Assembly (NCBI RefSeq): GCF_019175385.1
Contig: NC_083341.1
Coordinates: 21,956,203 to 22,020,202 of the forward strand
DNA: 64,000 nucleotides
DNA from: Lycium barbarum
Lineage: Eukaryota > Streptophyta > Magnoliopsida > Solanales > Solanaceae
Reading direction: 5' to 3'
The stretch's first letter is position 1. Each line of letters begins with the position of its first letter. Positions 12,075-24,653 of this stretch are shown here, one piece after another. The position numbers were made by a program, and so were the translations under genes. The notes under the pieces are model-generated. The model was not told where the DNA came from. It was given only the letters and a program-made list of their open reading frames with translations, and searched no databases.

Positions 12075-13860
12075 TCATTTTCTTTTGAGGACCATATCCT
12101 TCAGTCCTAACTTTTGCTTGACAAAGTTCTTATTCCCTTGAGAAAGGCCAATTTTTGCTTTACAAGCATCCTTGTAGTGACTAACCTGCGCATAATGAGT
12201 ACACACCCAGTTCTCTGTTGTGAAAACATATTTAATGTGGGGATTGTAGGGCATCTTCTTCTTAAAACCGTGTCCTTCTCTACCACTTTCTTTACTCTTG
12301 TGCATTAAAATGATTGTGTCAGAGGACCAGGTCCACTTAAGAGCTTTATGGAGATCGAAATTTACCCTATTTAGCTCTTATTTTAGTCGATCATTTTTCT
12401 CAATCTCCGCAGTCAAACTTAGTTTCACTTTCTTGAGTTTATTTTCAAGCTCCTCTTGAGCCTTACTGGCTTCATTCTTTCCTTTAAAGGAAGTTCTCAT
12501 GCTCCTTCTCATTTGACTTTCCAACATAATGTTTTGTTGATTAGTTTTATTGATTTGTTTCTTCATATCCCCAATGGAGACTAACAGGTCATCTCTTTCT
12601 TGTTCCACTTCACCGATCTTATCATTCAGTTCACCTTTTTCAGCAATGAGAGCATAATACGCATCAATTAACACAGTTGATAGTGATATGAGTTTTTTCT
12701 GAGAATATACTTTCAAATTTTTCTTGACTTCATGAAAGTTTACCTCTCCCTTCTCATTATCATCATATATCTCTGATTCAGCTATGAGTGCAAAGATTGA
12801 CTCATATTTGGTTACTTCATTTTCTATGGCCACCATTGATGTAGTTCTTTGTTCATCTCCATATTCAGATCCACTGGAGGAACACCCCCAATACTGCGAG
12901 CACCTGTTTTACTATCTCATCGGCGGAATCCTTTCTTCTGAATTTTCTATCGGGAACTTGATTCCTCCACACAATTTGTCAAAGTTGTCCTGCTTGTTTT
13001 GAGGGCACTCTTTAACGAAGTGATCAGATCATCCACACCTGCGGCAGCAATTGTCATTTCCCTTGAAAATTTTGCTGAAACTTTCTATCTTCGGGATTCC
13101 ACCAATTCTCCAGATTATCTTATGAAACCTTCGAGTAAGATAAGCCATTTTAGACTCATCATCTCTTAAATCTCCTCTGGCAGATTTCAGAACCAGATTT
13201 CTCTCTTTCTTTGTTTCATTCTTTTCAATCTTCTTCATGGTCATCTTCATCTCATACATTTTGAGATTTCCAATTAGTTCATCAACTGTCAGCTTGGTGA
13301 GATCTTGGGCTTCATAGATGGCATTTACTTTTGTTGTCCCAAGAATCAGGCAGGACTCCGAGTAACTTCCTTACCGGTTTGGTAGTTGTGATAACCTCTC
13401 CTAGATAGCTGAGTTCATTAATTCTAGAGGTGAATCTAGTGTGCATATCGTTGATAAATTCATCCTCTTTCATTTTGAACAACTCGAGCATGTCAATCTT
13501 AGAGTTTTTTACTTGAGTTGTTCCTTTGTGGGCAGTTTGGAGAGCTTCCCAGATTTCCTTAGCAGTTGTACATGATGATATTCGATTGTAATTATCTGCT
13601 CCTATACCATAGACAAGAATCTTCTTTGCTTTATAGTTCTTTTCCACAGCCTTTTTGTCTGCCTCAGTGTATTCCTTCCTTGTTTTAGGAGTGGTTGCCA
13701 AACCAGTTTCATCTTTGTTTATGGGGCTATGTGGACCATCACAAATGATGTCCCACAGCTCTGAGCCTTCAGCCATAATGAAGTCATGCACCCTAGCCTT
13801 CCACCACCCATAATAATTTTCGTTGAATTTGGATGGTCTGGTGGATGATTGACTTCTTCC
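12075..13860 (-). pseudogene. SIRE-like Ty1/copia gag (decayed)
   Basis: Nucleocapsid protein of a copia element. The N-terminal gag block (13791-13312) reads SELWDIICDGPHSP, NYNRISSCTTAKEIWEALQ, FKMKEDEFINDMHTRFTSRI and LGVLPDSWDNK, the typical UBN2-type copia gag. A first knuckle at about 13000-13045 reads CRRCG-stop-SDHFVKEC, so a TGA sits inside the CX2CX4HX4C motif. A coiled-coil-like segment follows (12836-12378). A second knuckle-like motif CTHYAQVSHYKDAC (12305-12075 frame) has Tyr where the second Cys is expected. Several frames are used and pol is absent. Confidence 0.8.
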
Positions 13861-13923
13861 AAGTTTAGCAGGGCTACCATTTCACAGATTATTTCTAGGT
13901 GTTAACCTTTTAGAAAGCACCTG

Positions 13924-13936
13924 CTCTGATACCAAT
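13924..13936 (-). promoter_or_regulatory. Copia primer binding site
   Basis: The minus strand reads ATTGGTATCAGAG immediately inside the LTR end TTATCA, the usual initiator tRNA-Met PBS arrangement of plant copia elements. Confidence 0.8.
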
Positions 13937-14756
13937 TGATAATAACAGTGTGTCCACCAAACAGTATATGGAGAGACCTGATTGTCTACCAGTTCTCTCG
14001 GACAATGTTGTAGGTAAATAACACAAGATTTTACAGTAAAAAACGCCTTGCTCAAGGGATTAAAAATCACGACCAAACACGGAGGATTTCACTTCACGAC
14101 ACTGAGCAACTTCAGATTAAAACCTGTTGCAATCTAGGAATTTAACTCACATAAATCTCTCACCCTTACAATACACCGATTGGAACCTACAACTCTTGAC
14201 TACCCTTAACCAAGCACACAATCAGATTTGACTAACTCGAGCCAAACCAACAAATACATTTGACTAACTCTAGCCAAGGGTACCACTCAATAGATTGAAT
14301 AGGTAAATTGCCTAACAACTACTGAGAATTTAAGCTACCTACAACAGTTTTTTGAAAGAAGAGTAGATTTACAGTTTAAAGAACAAATGAACAAAGACTC
14401 ACAACATCCTAAGAACATAGACATAATCTGGTGTCTGGATCAGGTTCTTCAGGTTGTAAGTGGTTTTGTTCTTGAGAGCACTTGAGAACTTATGGCGACA
14501 AGGATTTGCACAAGATGGTTTAGGTTTTTTAAATAATGCACAATATTTTGGAACAAGTTGTATATAAAAGGGGAACATATGGGTGAGATAGAGACCACTC
14601 ATTCCATGTTTGACTTAAGGCATAGGCCGCAGCACTGCTGTACAGTTACAAGTGCAGCTTTACAGCTGTTACTGTTGATTGTACGACGTACAGAAGGAGC
14701 AGATAGCGAACTAGGTCTTTCTCTATTACTTCAGCAGTTTGACAATCATCAAAACA
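13937..14756 (-). repeat. SIRE-like copia 5' LTR (820 bp)
   Basis: Runs from TGATAATAAC at 13937 to ATCAAAACA at 14756. On the minus strand it starts TGTTTTGATGATTGTC and ends TTATCA directly before the PBS. The TG...CA ends and PBS position define it. No second copy is found in the window, because gypsy-A lies where the remainder of the element should be. Confidence 0.72.
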
Positions 14757-16001
14757 TAGAATAGTACTTTGTCTTATCAGATAGTATAAACAAAATGGTC
14801 AAATAAAAGGTGGTTTTCCATTATCCCAGTCCCTTATCACATCAACTTCCTTATGTAGCGTTATTTCCTGCACATAACCTGTAATTTTGAAATAACTATA
14901 TTTGTAGTTGAGATCCTGAACATATCTATCATCCAGCCACGACAAATTAAGTGTAACCCCACAAGATAACAAGCATTTCAGTTCATATTAATCAAATAAT
15001 AAGTAAACATTGATAATCCTGATTTGCAAAATAGCATTTAGAGTGACTTTTAGGGGCTACCTTTTTTTATAGCTTGATAAAAGTTCTAGGGGCTAATTTA
15101 TGATAATAAGGTTGTCCACAGAGATCCGTGGATGTATATGTACGTACGATTGTGAATTCATGTATACCTTCTCATTCACTTTGAGCAACATCATTTGGAG
15201 GACCGCCTTAGATACTAAAGGAATCAAGAACTTAAATACTATCTTAGTGGTTAATAACTTTTAAGTCACCATGACAGCACGAGCGAGAGTGATCTCTGGA
15301 ATTTATTCTCCCTTAGGAAGTACGTACCTGAATTACATCCGAATGAACATGATAAATATATTTATCAACACGCAGAAATCGGAAAATCAAGACCACATGG
15401 AGGAGACACAATTTTTGCTTTAGTTCAAAATCGGAGTTGGGCAAATTGAAGCCAGTACAGGAAACATGCAAATTGACACACCGCTAAAAGGTTCAAAAGC
15501 GCATTAGGCAAAATATGACCAAAATATTATCATTATGCCTAAACTACTGTGTCAAACAAGATGTTCTCTTCTAGACATCATACGGATGCAGATATAGACA
15601 AGAAAAGGAAAGCATGCCATGTAATACAAATAGGACTAAAAGATGCCAGAAGCACCCTATTTCCACTTCAAAAGCTACTCTATACCAGCAACACAAGCTC
15701 AAAATATCAGTTAAGGGAAAACCAGATTACCGCAGTAAGCAACACAAATTGCTGAAAGCACAAGACATAAGGAGTATGATACCTCAAAAGGCATAAAACA
15801 AAAAGATTAAGCAGAGAATATCTACCCGTTATAGCACTTATAGACACAGGCCGATTTAAGTATGGATTAGACAATCAATCACTCCATTAGTATCATCGAT
15901 AAGATCAACAACCGAGTTTGTCTTCACAATGATAAAGACTATATAAACATGTCTTCACAAGGATAAAGAGTGCATAAATAACTATCACAATGATAAGCAT
16001 A
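14757..16001. other. Intergenic stretch, nothing recognised
   Basis: AT-rich single-copy-looking DNA between a copia LTR and a gypsy LTR. Short open frames (60-68 codons at 15549-15796) have no motif. I see no splice-bounded exon series, RNA gene or terminal inverted repeat. Confidence 0.4.
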
Positions 16002-16602
16002 TGTCACAACCCAGCTAGGGGCCATGACGGGTACCCGGAGCTCCCCCACCGAGCACCACTTATCATGCTTATTATGATTCTCAACCTGTACACACATAAT
16101 CCCCAAAATAACGCTTCCTATGAACTGATCATAAAATATCTCCCAAAGCATGCATATACGCACAAGCCCTCACGGCTACAAAAATGATATACAGAATATA
16201 CACTGAGAGGTAACATGACATTTACGATCCACATATATGTATCTACAAGCCTCTAACTGGAGTATTGAACATAAGGACGGGACAGGACCCCGTCATACCA
16301 AAATATATAAACAAAAGAATATATCAAAAAGGGACACCTCCGAAGTAATAGGGTGCTCCCGTAAGCTGCTGACAAGACTCCTAAGAAACCGATTCGTCTC
16401 CCTGTATACCTGTGGGCATGAATATAGCGTCCATAAAATAAAGAACGTCAGTACGAGCGATGTACTGAGTATGTAAGGCATGTGTAACAAAATAATGAGA
16501 AAAAATATAGGAAATATAAAATAAAGGGAAAACCTATGACATATGGCCTCTTCAGGCGGAATCATGCACATTAAATTTCCCTTAGCATCTTTCGTACATG
16601 CA

Positions 16603-16668
<66 letters not shown>

Positions 16669-18694
16669 ATACATCAACATATATATACATACATATGTCC
16701 ATATATAGCGGTTGAACGTGCGGCACGATCCATTTATCCACAAATTCCTCGTCCGGGCATCCCGCGTCCGGGATGGTATAATCATATCATATACCAACTG
16801 ATCAAGTGGTTATGCGTCTATAGCGCTCTGGCCCTTCTCCCCTTTATCCCCTATATTCATACTCATATATCCATGTACATCATAGAAATATAAGCAATTA
16901 GCAAATGATCATGCGCCTATAGCGCCTTCCCTTTTTCCCCATATATCATGTATACATACTCATATATCCATATACATCATATAAATATAATCAGTTATCA
17001 AATGATCAAGCATTCATGCGTCCATAGCGCCTTCCCTTTCCCCATATCTCATATATATATATATATATATGTATATATCCTTTTATATGTATATATACAC
17101 ATATCATATACTATAGAAACATATATGAGCATTCTAGCAAGAGTTATAGCTTTATCGGAGTGGCATAAGGTTGGTAGCCTCCGATTCCATGATGGAGTAG
17201 TCTAGATCGTCATGTCTCACCTTGAAGGAACTGACATTATAAGGTGAGACTAGCAATAAAGAATATCGTCAAGGAATTGTGTAAGAATCATTGGCTTCAC
17301 AACAATATCATATCATAAGCTTTAGGATCTTGAAAAATGAAATCATCACTATCGTCATCATTATCATAAAACATGTCTTATCTCTTTCTCATAAGAACTA
17401 TCAAGAATCTTTATCTTTCATCCTTTTGGAATATAAGAAGACCATGGAAACATATATAGGAAAACATTCTATAGGAGTCATGCCTTTTGAAAGAAAAGGG
17501 GACTAGCCTTACATACCTTTGTGTCTCTCCAACTTTATCAATTAAACACTTTTCCTCCAATGTTCACGATTCTACCTTCAAGAGAATTCGTACTAAGATT
17601 AGATAATTGGAAACATGTTTAAGCTTAAGCTAAAGCTAATGAAAATTGGGCATCATCTCCTTTATTTCTATAACTTTATCCATATAATATAACAACTCCG
17701 AAACATCAACAACATACCCGCAATATCATAATCAATGAACTTCTGTTAAGTTGGTCATTATTCAATTCCCAAAATTCCTTCTCAAAGTCATTCATAACCA
17801 TAGCTATAATACAACACCATATTCATCCTCATATAATGCTTCTCCAATATTCTTAAGATCGTTCATAAAAAGATTATACTCATAACATGTCAAGAATCAT
17901 GATTCATATCAACTACTATTCAAACATATCATTGTTTACACATTTGAACTCCATATTCCACTTTCTTCCTCAATCCAAGCCTTTCAACCATTCAATATTC
18001 TTAATAGCATATAATGATCATAAAACTCACCTTGTATTATGTAGGAACAATCATTGGATGAAGATACTTCACTTGGAGAAAACCCAACTTCAATTCCAAA
18101 GAGATTTTTGGCTTCTAGCAATCCTAAAGAGCTTCCTTGCACTTGGTTTCCTTGGATTAATGCTGTTGATCTTTAATTTGCCTTGGATTTATGTTGATCT
18201 AGTGTGGAGAAGGTTCTAGAGGTGTGGAGAGGGTTTTTGGGAGTGTTTGGGGTCTGTTGGTGAACACAAATGAAAAAAAATAAAGTGGGCCCAATATATG
18301 TAACTTGAAACTTTTTCCACCGATAGTAACTTACGGTGGACATACGGTTCGTATGTCATATTTATGGTCCGTATGTCTAATTTACGGTACATATGTCTGA
18401 CTGTATGTTGGCTAAAATTCTGCACAACTCTCTGATATTGTTTTACTCCTCTCAGGCATGACAGACGGTTCGTATGTCATTTTTACGGTCCGCATGTTGG
18501 GCCGTATCTCTACCCAGTCAATGAACTTTCACGAAAAGTACTTTCTTTGATTATCTTAGCCTCGGAACCTCTAGGGTACCCGCTTAATAGTTGTCAAAAG
18601 TCTATCTTTAACCTGATAGGGGTATCATTGTCTCTCTGGACTTACATTAGTTTGCTTATGATATAATGGACGCGGAAATTTTCAAGGTGTAACA
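16002..18694 (-). repeat. gypsy-B 3' LTR (2693 bp, complete)
   Basis: Begins TGTCACAACC and ends TGTAACA. It contains a 61-bp TA tract (16605-16665), a shorter one at 17052-17070, and a palindromic TACGGTCCGTATGTC cluster at 18325-18505 resembling that in the gypsy-A LTR. ORFs inside it are dinucleotide artefacts. Confidence 0.92.
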
Positions 18695-18710
18695 TTTCTC
18701 CCCCCTTAAG
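18695..18710 (-). promoter_or_regulatory. gypsy-B polypurine tract
   Basis: The minus strand reads CTTAAGGGGGGAGAAA immediately before the LTR start TGTTACACC. Confidence 0.8.
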
Positions 18711-18929
18711 AACATTCGTCCTCAAATGTTAAACTCTCGAGGATTCTACAGAAATTTTGCCAGAGTTTCCCCTGTAATATGGCATTACCATCTTATCAAA
18801 GCAACCCAAAATATATCGCCTCACAGGGCTACAACAACAAATATGATATTGGCCACACACGACCAAAAAATTATCAAAATAAAGCATTGCATACCTGGGG
18901 ACAACAGTGGCTCTGTCTGAACCTTTTCG

Positions 18930-19250
18930 GGGAATGGGACAATGTGGGTACTTAGACCTCGCATCTTCCTCTACTTCCCAAGTCATCTCTTTTACTTTTG
19001 CATTTTTTCATAATACCTTTATCAAGCTAACACTTCTAATTCTTAATTCACTACCTCGAAGTTATTGAGAGGGCAGTAGAAACTTCTCATACGATAAATG
19101 TTCTGTAGTTCAAATTTCATTACTTGGTACAACTATGGAGGGCCTTATCGGGATAACCTATATTCTCCAAGTCTCTCTGAATGCATTGATCCTCAGGCGC
19201 TAGTACGGAACTAAATATCTTAGCCGGAGAATTTCTCGTCCATCTTACTC
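18930..19250 (-). pseudogene. gypsy-B integrase C-terminus and chromodomain remnant
   Basis: The frame gives EMTWEVEEDARSKYPHC at 18986-18930. Upstream on the same strand, recognisable but broken blocks match the order IVP-NEI, LSYEKFLL and SLIKVL-stop-KNAKVK of the chromovirus tail. The stop in the last block stands at the invariant Trp (TGA for TGG). Confidence 0.75.
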
Positions 19251-21785
19251 CATTTACTTGTAGCGCGACCTTAATTCCTTTTGCATCTTAACTATTCTAT
19301 GTCCGAAATTCTCATATCATCTATAAGCTTTCTCTTCTAGGTAATCTTACACATTTATTCTTTTTCATCGTAGGTTGACACTGTCAAGTACCCGCATGAT
19401 TTCAAATAATCTATGTCCGTTTCAATCTTTTTCTATTGTTAACTCTGCGTCCCTTCTTTAGCAGAGACATTACAAAATTCTGACTCAAGCATTTGATTTT
19501 AAGGCTCTCCCTGTGCAATGCTTCCCCAACTAGTATGAGACATTGAAGCTCCGCATTCATCCAACTAGCTCGCGGTGGCTATTTCACCTGACTTCTTATC
19601 TTAGCCCATTATTTACTTCTTCGCTTAATCTTAATCTTAGCATCATTGCCGGTATACCTCCATTACGAAATCATTTGTATGAACCCTTTGTTTTATGGGA
19701 ATACCGTCTCATCCTTATTCATCTTACGCCTGAACAAAAGCCATAATACTCACATGAGGTATCTTTTTTATTTTTTTTAGAGTTAATACTAATTTTTACT
19801 CCTATCCTTTAACTCTACCTTATAATCCACCTTATTATTGTACGATTTCCATGTTGGATCCTCCGCCCGTCTTACCTTCTGTGGCCCATATATTGTACTA
19901 TCTCATCCTTACGCCTCCGATGGCCACGCTACCTCGAAAAGTCGAAGGCTACTTCTTTGATTGTCTCTTTTGATTACCATTTAACTACCACAACTAACTA
20001 ACCATAAGGGATTGTCTTTACCCTAGTGTTTCTTTCATTTATTCTGTCAAGACCTATAGATTGTCTTGTATGTTCACCACTTCTATCAATGTAGCTCATA
20101 ACCGCCCTATACTCCTACACTAAATCGTCCACAAACTCGCCCTCTCTTGGCTCACCTTTCCTCAATAGTCACTCCCTAATACCTTTACCGTGTAACTCAC
20201 CGGGGGTGCAATTCCATTTGTTACTGTCTGAAGATACATATGAAGTCAGTCCATTGATCGTTCACAATCGAACCTTGTTTCTTCTTCCATCTTACCTCTC
20301 ATCTCGTTCCTTAGATGATTCCATCCACAGGACAATCGTTCTAAGAATATTTCATAGTACTATTGACTACCCCTCCTCTTCTCTAATCAGTTCACACCTC
20401 TATAGAAGTATAGTCCCCTGCCATCTCAGCATTTTAATAACAGGGTAATGCTTGGCCCCTATAAAATTCTTTATATGGATGTTGCGTAAACTCGCTCCTC
20501 ACGCATAAGATATCTTGCTCAACAAATGGTTCTATACTTCCCGTCATAACATCATTAGCCACACCATTCCCATGGTAAGATCCAAAATTTCAATCACTCC
20601 ATGACACCTATTACCATTCCTACTTAATTTTAGGATATCCACGGAGTTTGATCTTCTTCCACCCTCTGTTGATCGGGTTTCTGCTCTAGTAGACCTTTCT
20701 TCTATCTGCCTCACTTATGCCCTTCCTTCTTTGTTTCTAGCATGTCTATCTTTCTTGTATTTTCTCCCAACTATACACACATCACACATATTGGGCATTC
20801 GTAATTTATAGTTCTTTTATTTCATTGATCAACCTTATTTTGGTTTCGCTTCCCTTCATATCATTAATAACAAACTTCTACCATATAACCGTTCGAATAA
20901 ATTCCTAGATAAATAACCCGAACTATAATACAGAACACAACTTTTGTCACAAGGTTAACCAATTTTCAAGCAAGGAGCTTTTGTGAACACATCTCTTTTG
21001 ATCTCTTTCTTCAAGGTATCACCGAGGTCGACAGGGCTGGCTCATAGTGACATGGAAGTTTTCTCCCACTATGACCATCAGGTGAAATCTAACTTAACAA
21101 TCTGAATCGATGTTACATGCATAGGCCTATACGTATACACATATCAAGTTTATTTCATATCTTCATCCTTTATAACCCTAGAAAGGCTAGTCAACTTCTT
21201 CTAACCTGTAAACTTCTTCTAGAATGCTTGTCTCTTTACTTCTTCCTAGCATATAACCTCGTTTTCCTTTCTCACGTTTCTTAACCTATCCGGATCAATT
21301 CATCATTCCTTTTAGCTTAATGCATACTTGCTATATTCACCCCATAATTTACTACTAACTTCATCATTAATCCTTCACTACTAGAACCCCCCCCCCCCCC
21401 CCTCTTTTTTTTCCTCGGCATGATTTTACCTAGAATTTTCCACAATTTCTCTTAAATTTTCCAAATATTTTAGCAGAGTTTCCTCCGTAAACATAACTAT
21501 CACAAACCTGCACACAGCCCAGAAAACACATCTCATGCCTTAGAAGCCACATATCGAAGCGCATGTAATACACAACCTAACCACATAGAGCCGATCACTA
21601 TAAAAGAACACAAAGTCATGAAAATAAACCTTGTCTCATAAATTGTACCTAAATATTCCCTCTAGAATTCTCAATACGGTCGGCAACATTAAGAAATATA
21701 TATACAACAAAGTAGACCCCGAATCAATCAATATATATGCATCATTAAGGAATACTGGTAATATACCTGGACAACATTAGGGAAA
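19251..21785 (-). pseudogene. gypsy-B pol region, decayed beyond recognition
   Basis: About 2.5 kb in the position of integrase, RNase H, RT and protease. No frame exceeds about 80 codons, and I cannot place any RT, RNase H or protease motif. The plus strand is unusually pyrimidine-rich, so the element's sense strand is purine-rich. A C16 run lies at 21387-21402. Confidence 0.5.
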
Positions 21786-21789
21786 GACT

Positions 21790-22600
21790 CAAAATCCCGT
21801 GGTCCAGCTAATACATAGAGGTGATGTCAAAGACCACTCGAACTGGATGTTCCCCTTCTACCTCTACCACAGTCTGCTGGTGTCTGTGAGCTTTGCCCCA
21901 GAGGGCATACTAACGATGAAGAGCCAATTGCTATTCCCGTGGGCCGAACCCTACCTCTGCCACCTTGAAATAGGCACTTACGCAAAAAATGGCCTGGCCG
22001 AGCACAGGCATAACAAACATCCGAACCCAAGAGGCACGACCCCGTATGTAGTCTATTGCATTGAGGACATTGTGTCACAGGTGGTCCCGTCTGATTGATT
22101 TCACCTCTATACTGGGAATCCAATACTCCAGTGCCCTGACCTGATCCGAGATAAGTGGGTCTATCAAACCTGGGTCCAGGAAACTGTAGAGGTGCATTAG
22201 TCATTGAACGAGCTGGGTGCCTACAAAACTGCTGCCTTGAGGCACCTCTGAACACACGGTCAAACCCTGAAGACTTGATCCTCCTCCTGTGACCCCTATC
22301 ACCATGACCCACACCCTGCCGCTGAGCTTGAGTGGCTACTAATCAAGTCAGGAAAAGGATTACCTGTCTCATCTCCTGGCTTGAAGCATCAGGTGGAGGA
22401 ACTGGGGGTACTGGAGCTAGAGTGGAGACTCCTACTTGCTCCCCTAATATAGGCGGAGTGTGGGGAGTACGAGAGGGAGCCTCATTATGGGATTCACCCC
22501 TTTCCATATTTACCGGTGACTCCTGTTCAGTCCACCTTTCTACTACAGTTTTGCCCTTCTGGGCTGGTGTTGCTTTCCTCTTCTCAGGTATCGCTGAAAA
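21790..22600 (-). pseudogene. gypsy-B Gag with capsid core deleted
   Basis: The N-terminal Pro-rich block (VPPVPPPDASSQEM) and LVATQAQRQG are at 22430-22320. They join directly to the post-capsid linker HRRRIKSSGFDRVFRGASRQ (22312 onward). The zinc knuckle CYACARPGHFLRKC (CX2CX4HX4C, intact) is at about 22010-21970. In gypsy-A the two joined blocks are separated by the conserved ~150-residue gag domain (FITLNPPKFFG...WQEF...), which is absent here. Confidence 0.82.
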
Positions 22601-22784
22601 CGTAACACTCGATTAGGAAGAAGGAAATTCTCATATTATGGCTCTATCGCACGATTTATGAAGAAGAAAGACGGTCATTATTCCAAAATGCCCCGCAGCC
22701 TCTTATTTATAAATGTGGCGCGCTTCACACCTATAACCAAGACTCTACTGAACATGGCTCGTAGACATACCCTAGGACAGAACT

Positions 22785-22798
22785 GCTCTGATACCACT
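22785..22798 (-). promoter_or_regulatory. gypsy-B primer binding site
   Basis: The minus strand reads TGGTATCAGAGCAG two bases inside the 5' LTR, matching the initiator tRNA-Met 3' end. Confidence 0.87.
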
Positions 22799-22800
22799 TT

Positions 22801-23788
22801 TGTCACGACCCAGCTAGGGGCCATAACGGGTAACCGGAGCTACCCCACCGAGCAACACTTATCATGCTAACTATCATTCTCAACCTGTACACACATAATC
22901 CCCAAAATAACGCTTCCTATGAACTGATCATAAAATATCTCCCAAAGCATGCATATACGCACAAGCCCTCACGGCTATAAAAATGATATACAGAATATAC
23001 ACTGAGAGGTAACATGACATCTACGACCCACATATATGTATCTACGAGCCTCTAACTGGAGTACTGAACATAAGGACGGGATAGGACCCCGTCATACCCA
23101 AATATATACACAAAACAATATATCAAGAAGTGGCACCTTCGGAGTAATAGGGTGCTCCCGTAAGCTACTAACAAGACTCCTAAGAATTCGATCTGTCTCC
23201 CAGTCTATCTGTGGGCATTAACACAGTGTCCATAAAAGAAAGGACGTCAGTACGAGCGATGTACTGAATATGTAAGGCATGTATAACAACATAATGAGAA
23301 AAAATATAAGAAATATAAGATAAAGGGAAAACCCGTGACATATGGCCTCTTCAGGCGGAATCATGCATATTAACTTTCCTTTAGAATCTTTCGTACATGC
23401 ACTTATATATATCATCATACATCAACATATATATACATACATATGTCCATATATAGCAGCGGAACGTGCGGCACGATCCATTTATCCACAAATCCCGCGT
23501 CCGGGTATCCCGCGTCCGGGATGGTATAATCATATCGGATACCAACTGATCAGGTGGTTATGCGTCTATAGCGCTCGGGCCCTTTTCCTCTTTATCCCCT
23601 GTATTCATGCTCATATATCCATGTAAATCATAGAAATATAAGCAATTAGCAACTGATCATGTGCCTATAGCGCCTTTCCTTTTTCCCCATATCTCATGTA
23701 TACATACTATATATCCATATACATCATATAAATATAATCAGTTATCAAATGATCAAGCATTCATGCGTCTATAGCTCCTTCCCTTTCC

Positions 23789-23848
<60 letters not shown>

Positions 23849-24512
23849 TCATATATCCCTTTATATGTATATATACACATATCATATACTATAGAAACAT
23901 ATATGAGTATCCTAGCAAGAGTTATAGCTTTATCGGAGTGACATAAGGTTGGTAGCCTCCGATTCCATGATGGAGTAGTCTGGATCATCATGTCTCACCT
24001 TGAAGGAACTAACATTATAAGGTGAGACTAGCAACAAAGAATATCGTCAAGGAATTGTGTAAGAATCATTGGCTTCACAACAATATCATATTATAAGCTT
24101 TAGGATCTTGAGAAATGAAATCATCACTATCGTCATCATTATCATAAAACATGTCTTATCTCTTTCTCATAAGAACTATCAAGAATCTTTATCTTTCATC
24201 CTTTTGGAATATAAGAAGACCATGGAAACATATATAGGAAAACATTCTATAGGAGTCATGCCTTTTGAAAGAAAGGGGGACTAGCCTTACATACCTTTGC
24301 GTCTCTCCAACTTTATCAATTAAACCCTTTTCCTCCAATGTTCACGATTCTACCTTCAAGAGAATTTGTACTAAGATTAGATAATTGGAAACATGTTTAA
24401 GCTTAAGCTAAAGCTAATGAAAATTGGGAAGCATCTCCTTTGTTTCTATAACTTTATCCATATAATATAACAACTCCAAAACATCAACAACATACCCATC
24501 ATAATCATAATC
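22801..24512 (-). repeat. gypsy-B 5' LTR, truncated
   Basis: Starts TGTCACGACC and runs collinear with 16002-17740. Similarity ends at about 24512 ('catcaacaacatacccat'), so the outer ~950 bp, the U3 start on the minus strand, is missing. It has a 58-bp TA tract at 23791-23848 where the partner has a short one, and a short one at 23404-23411 where the partner has 61 bp. Confidence 0.9.
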
Positions 24513-24653
24513 AAAATAAAAGTTACCTCACCCCATTAATTCCTACTAGCTGCCTTGAAGAAGGGAAATTTAGCGACGGTAAGTGCGACCAGCTTCAGTC
24601 ATGTTTTTGTAGCTGCTTAGGTCTAGCAATTCAAAACGTGGAAGTTTATAAGT

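Larger units (their letters stand above)
16002..24512 (-). mobile_element. Ty3/gypsy chromovirus, decayed and 5'-truncated (gypsy-B)
   Basis: Minus-strand element with LTRs at 16002-18694 and 22801-24512 and an interior of only 4106 bp. PBS at 22785-22798 and PPT at 18695-18710 are in place. gag survives without its capsid core. Pol is recognisable only at its very end (chromodomain tail, 18930-19250). The right LTR stops about 0.95 kb short of its partner's length, next to the 3' side of the F-box gene. Confidence 0.88.

Noticed and set aside
16543..16893. Tyr-Ile repeat frame (also at 16582-16797, 23749-23991 and 55039-55381)
   Set aside because: Generated by TA microsatellites inside LTRs or intergenic DNA; both strands are open for the same reason.
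24513..24653. Possible extra exon between gypsy-B and the F-box stop
   Set aside because: No splice sites or coding pattern; more likely 3' UTR or flanking DNA.
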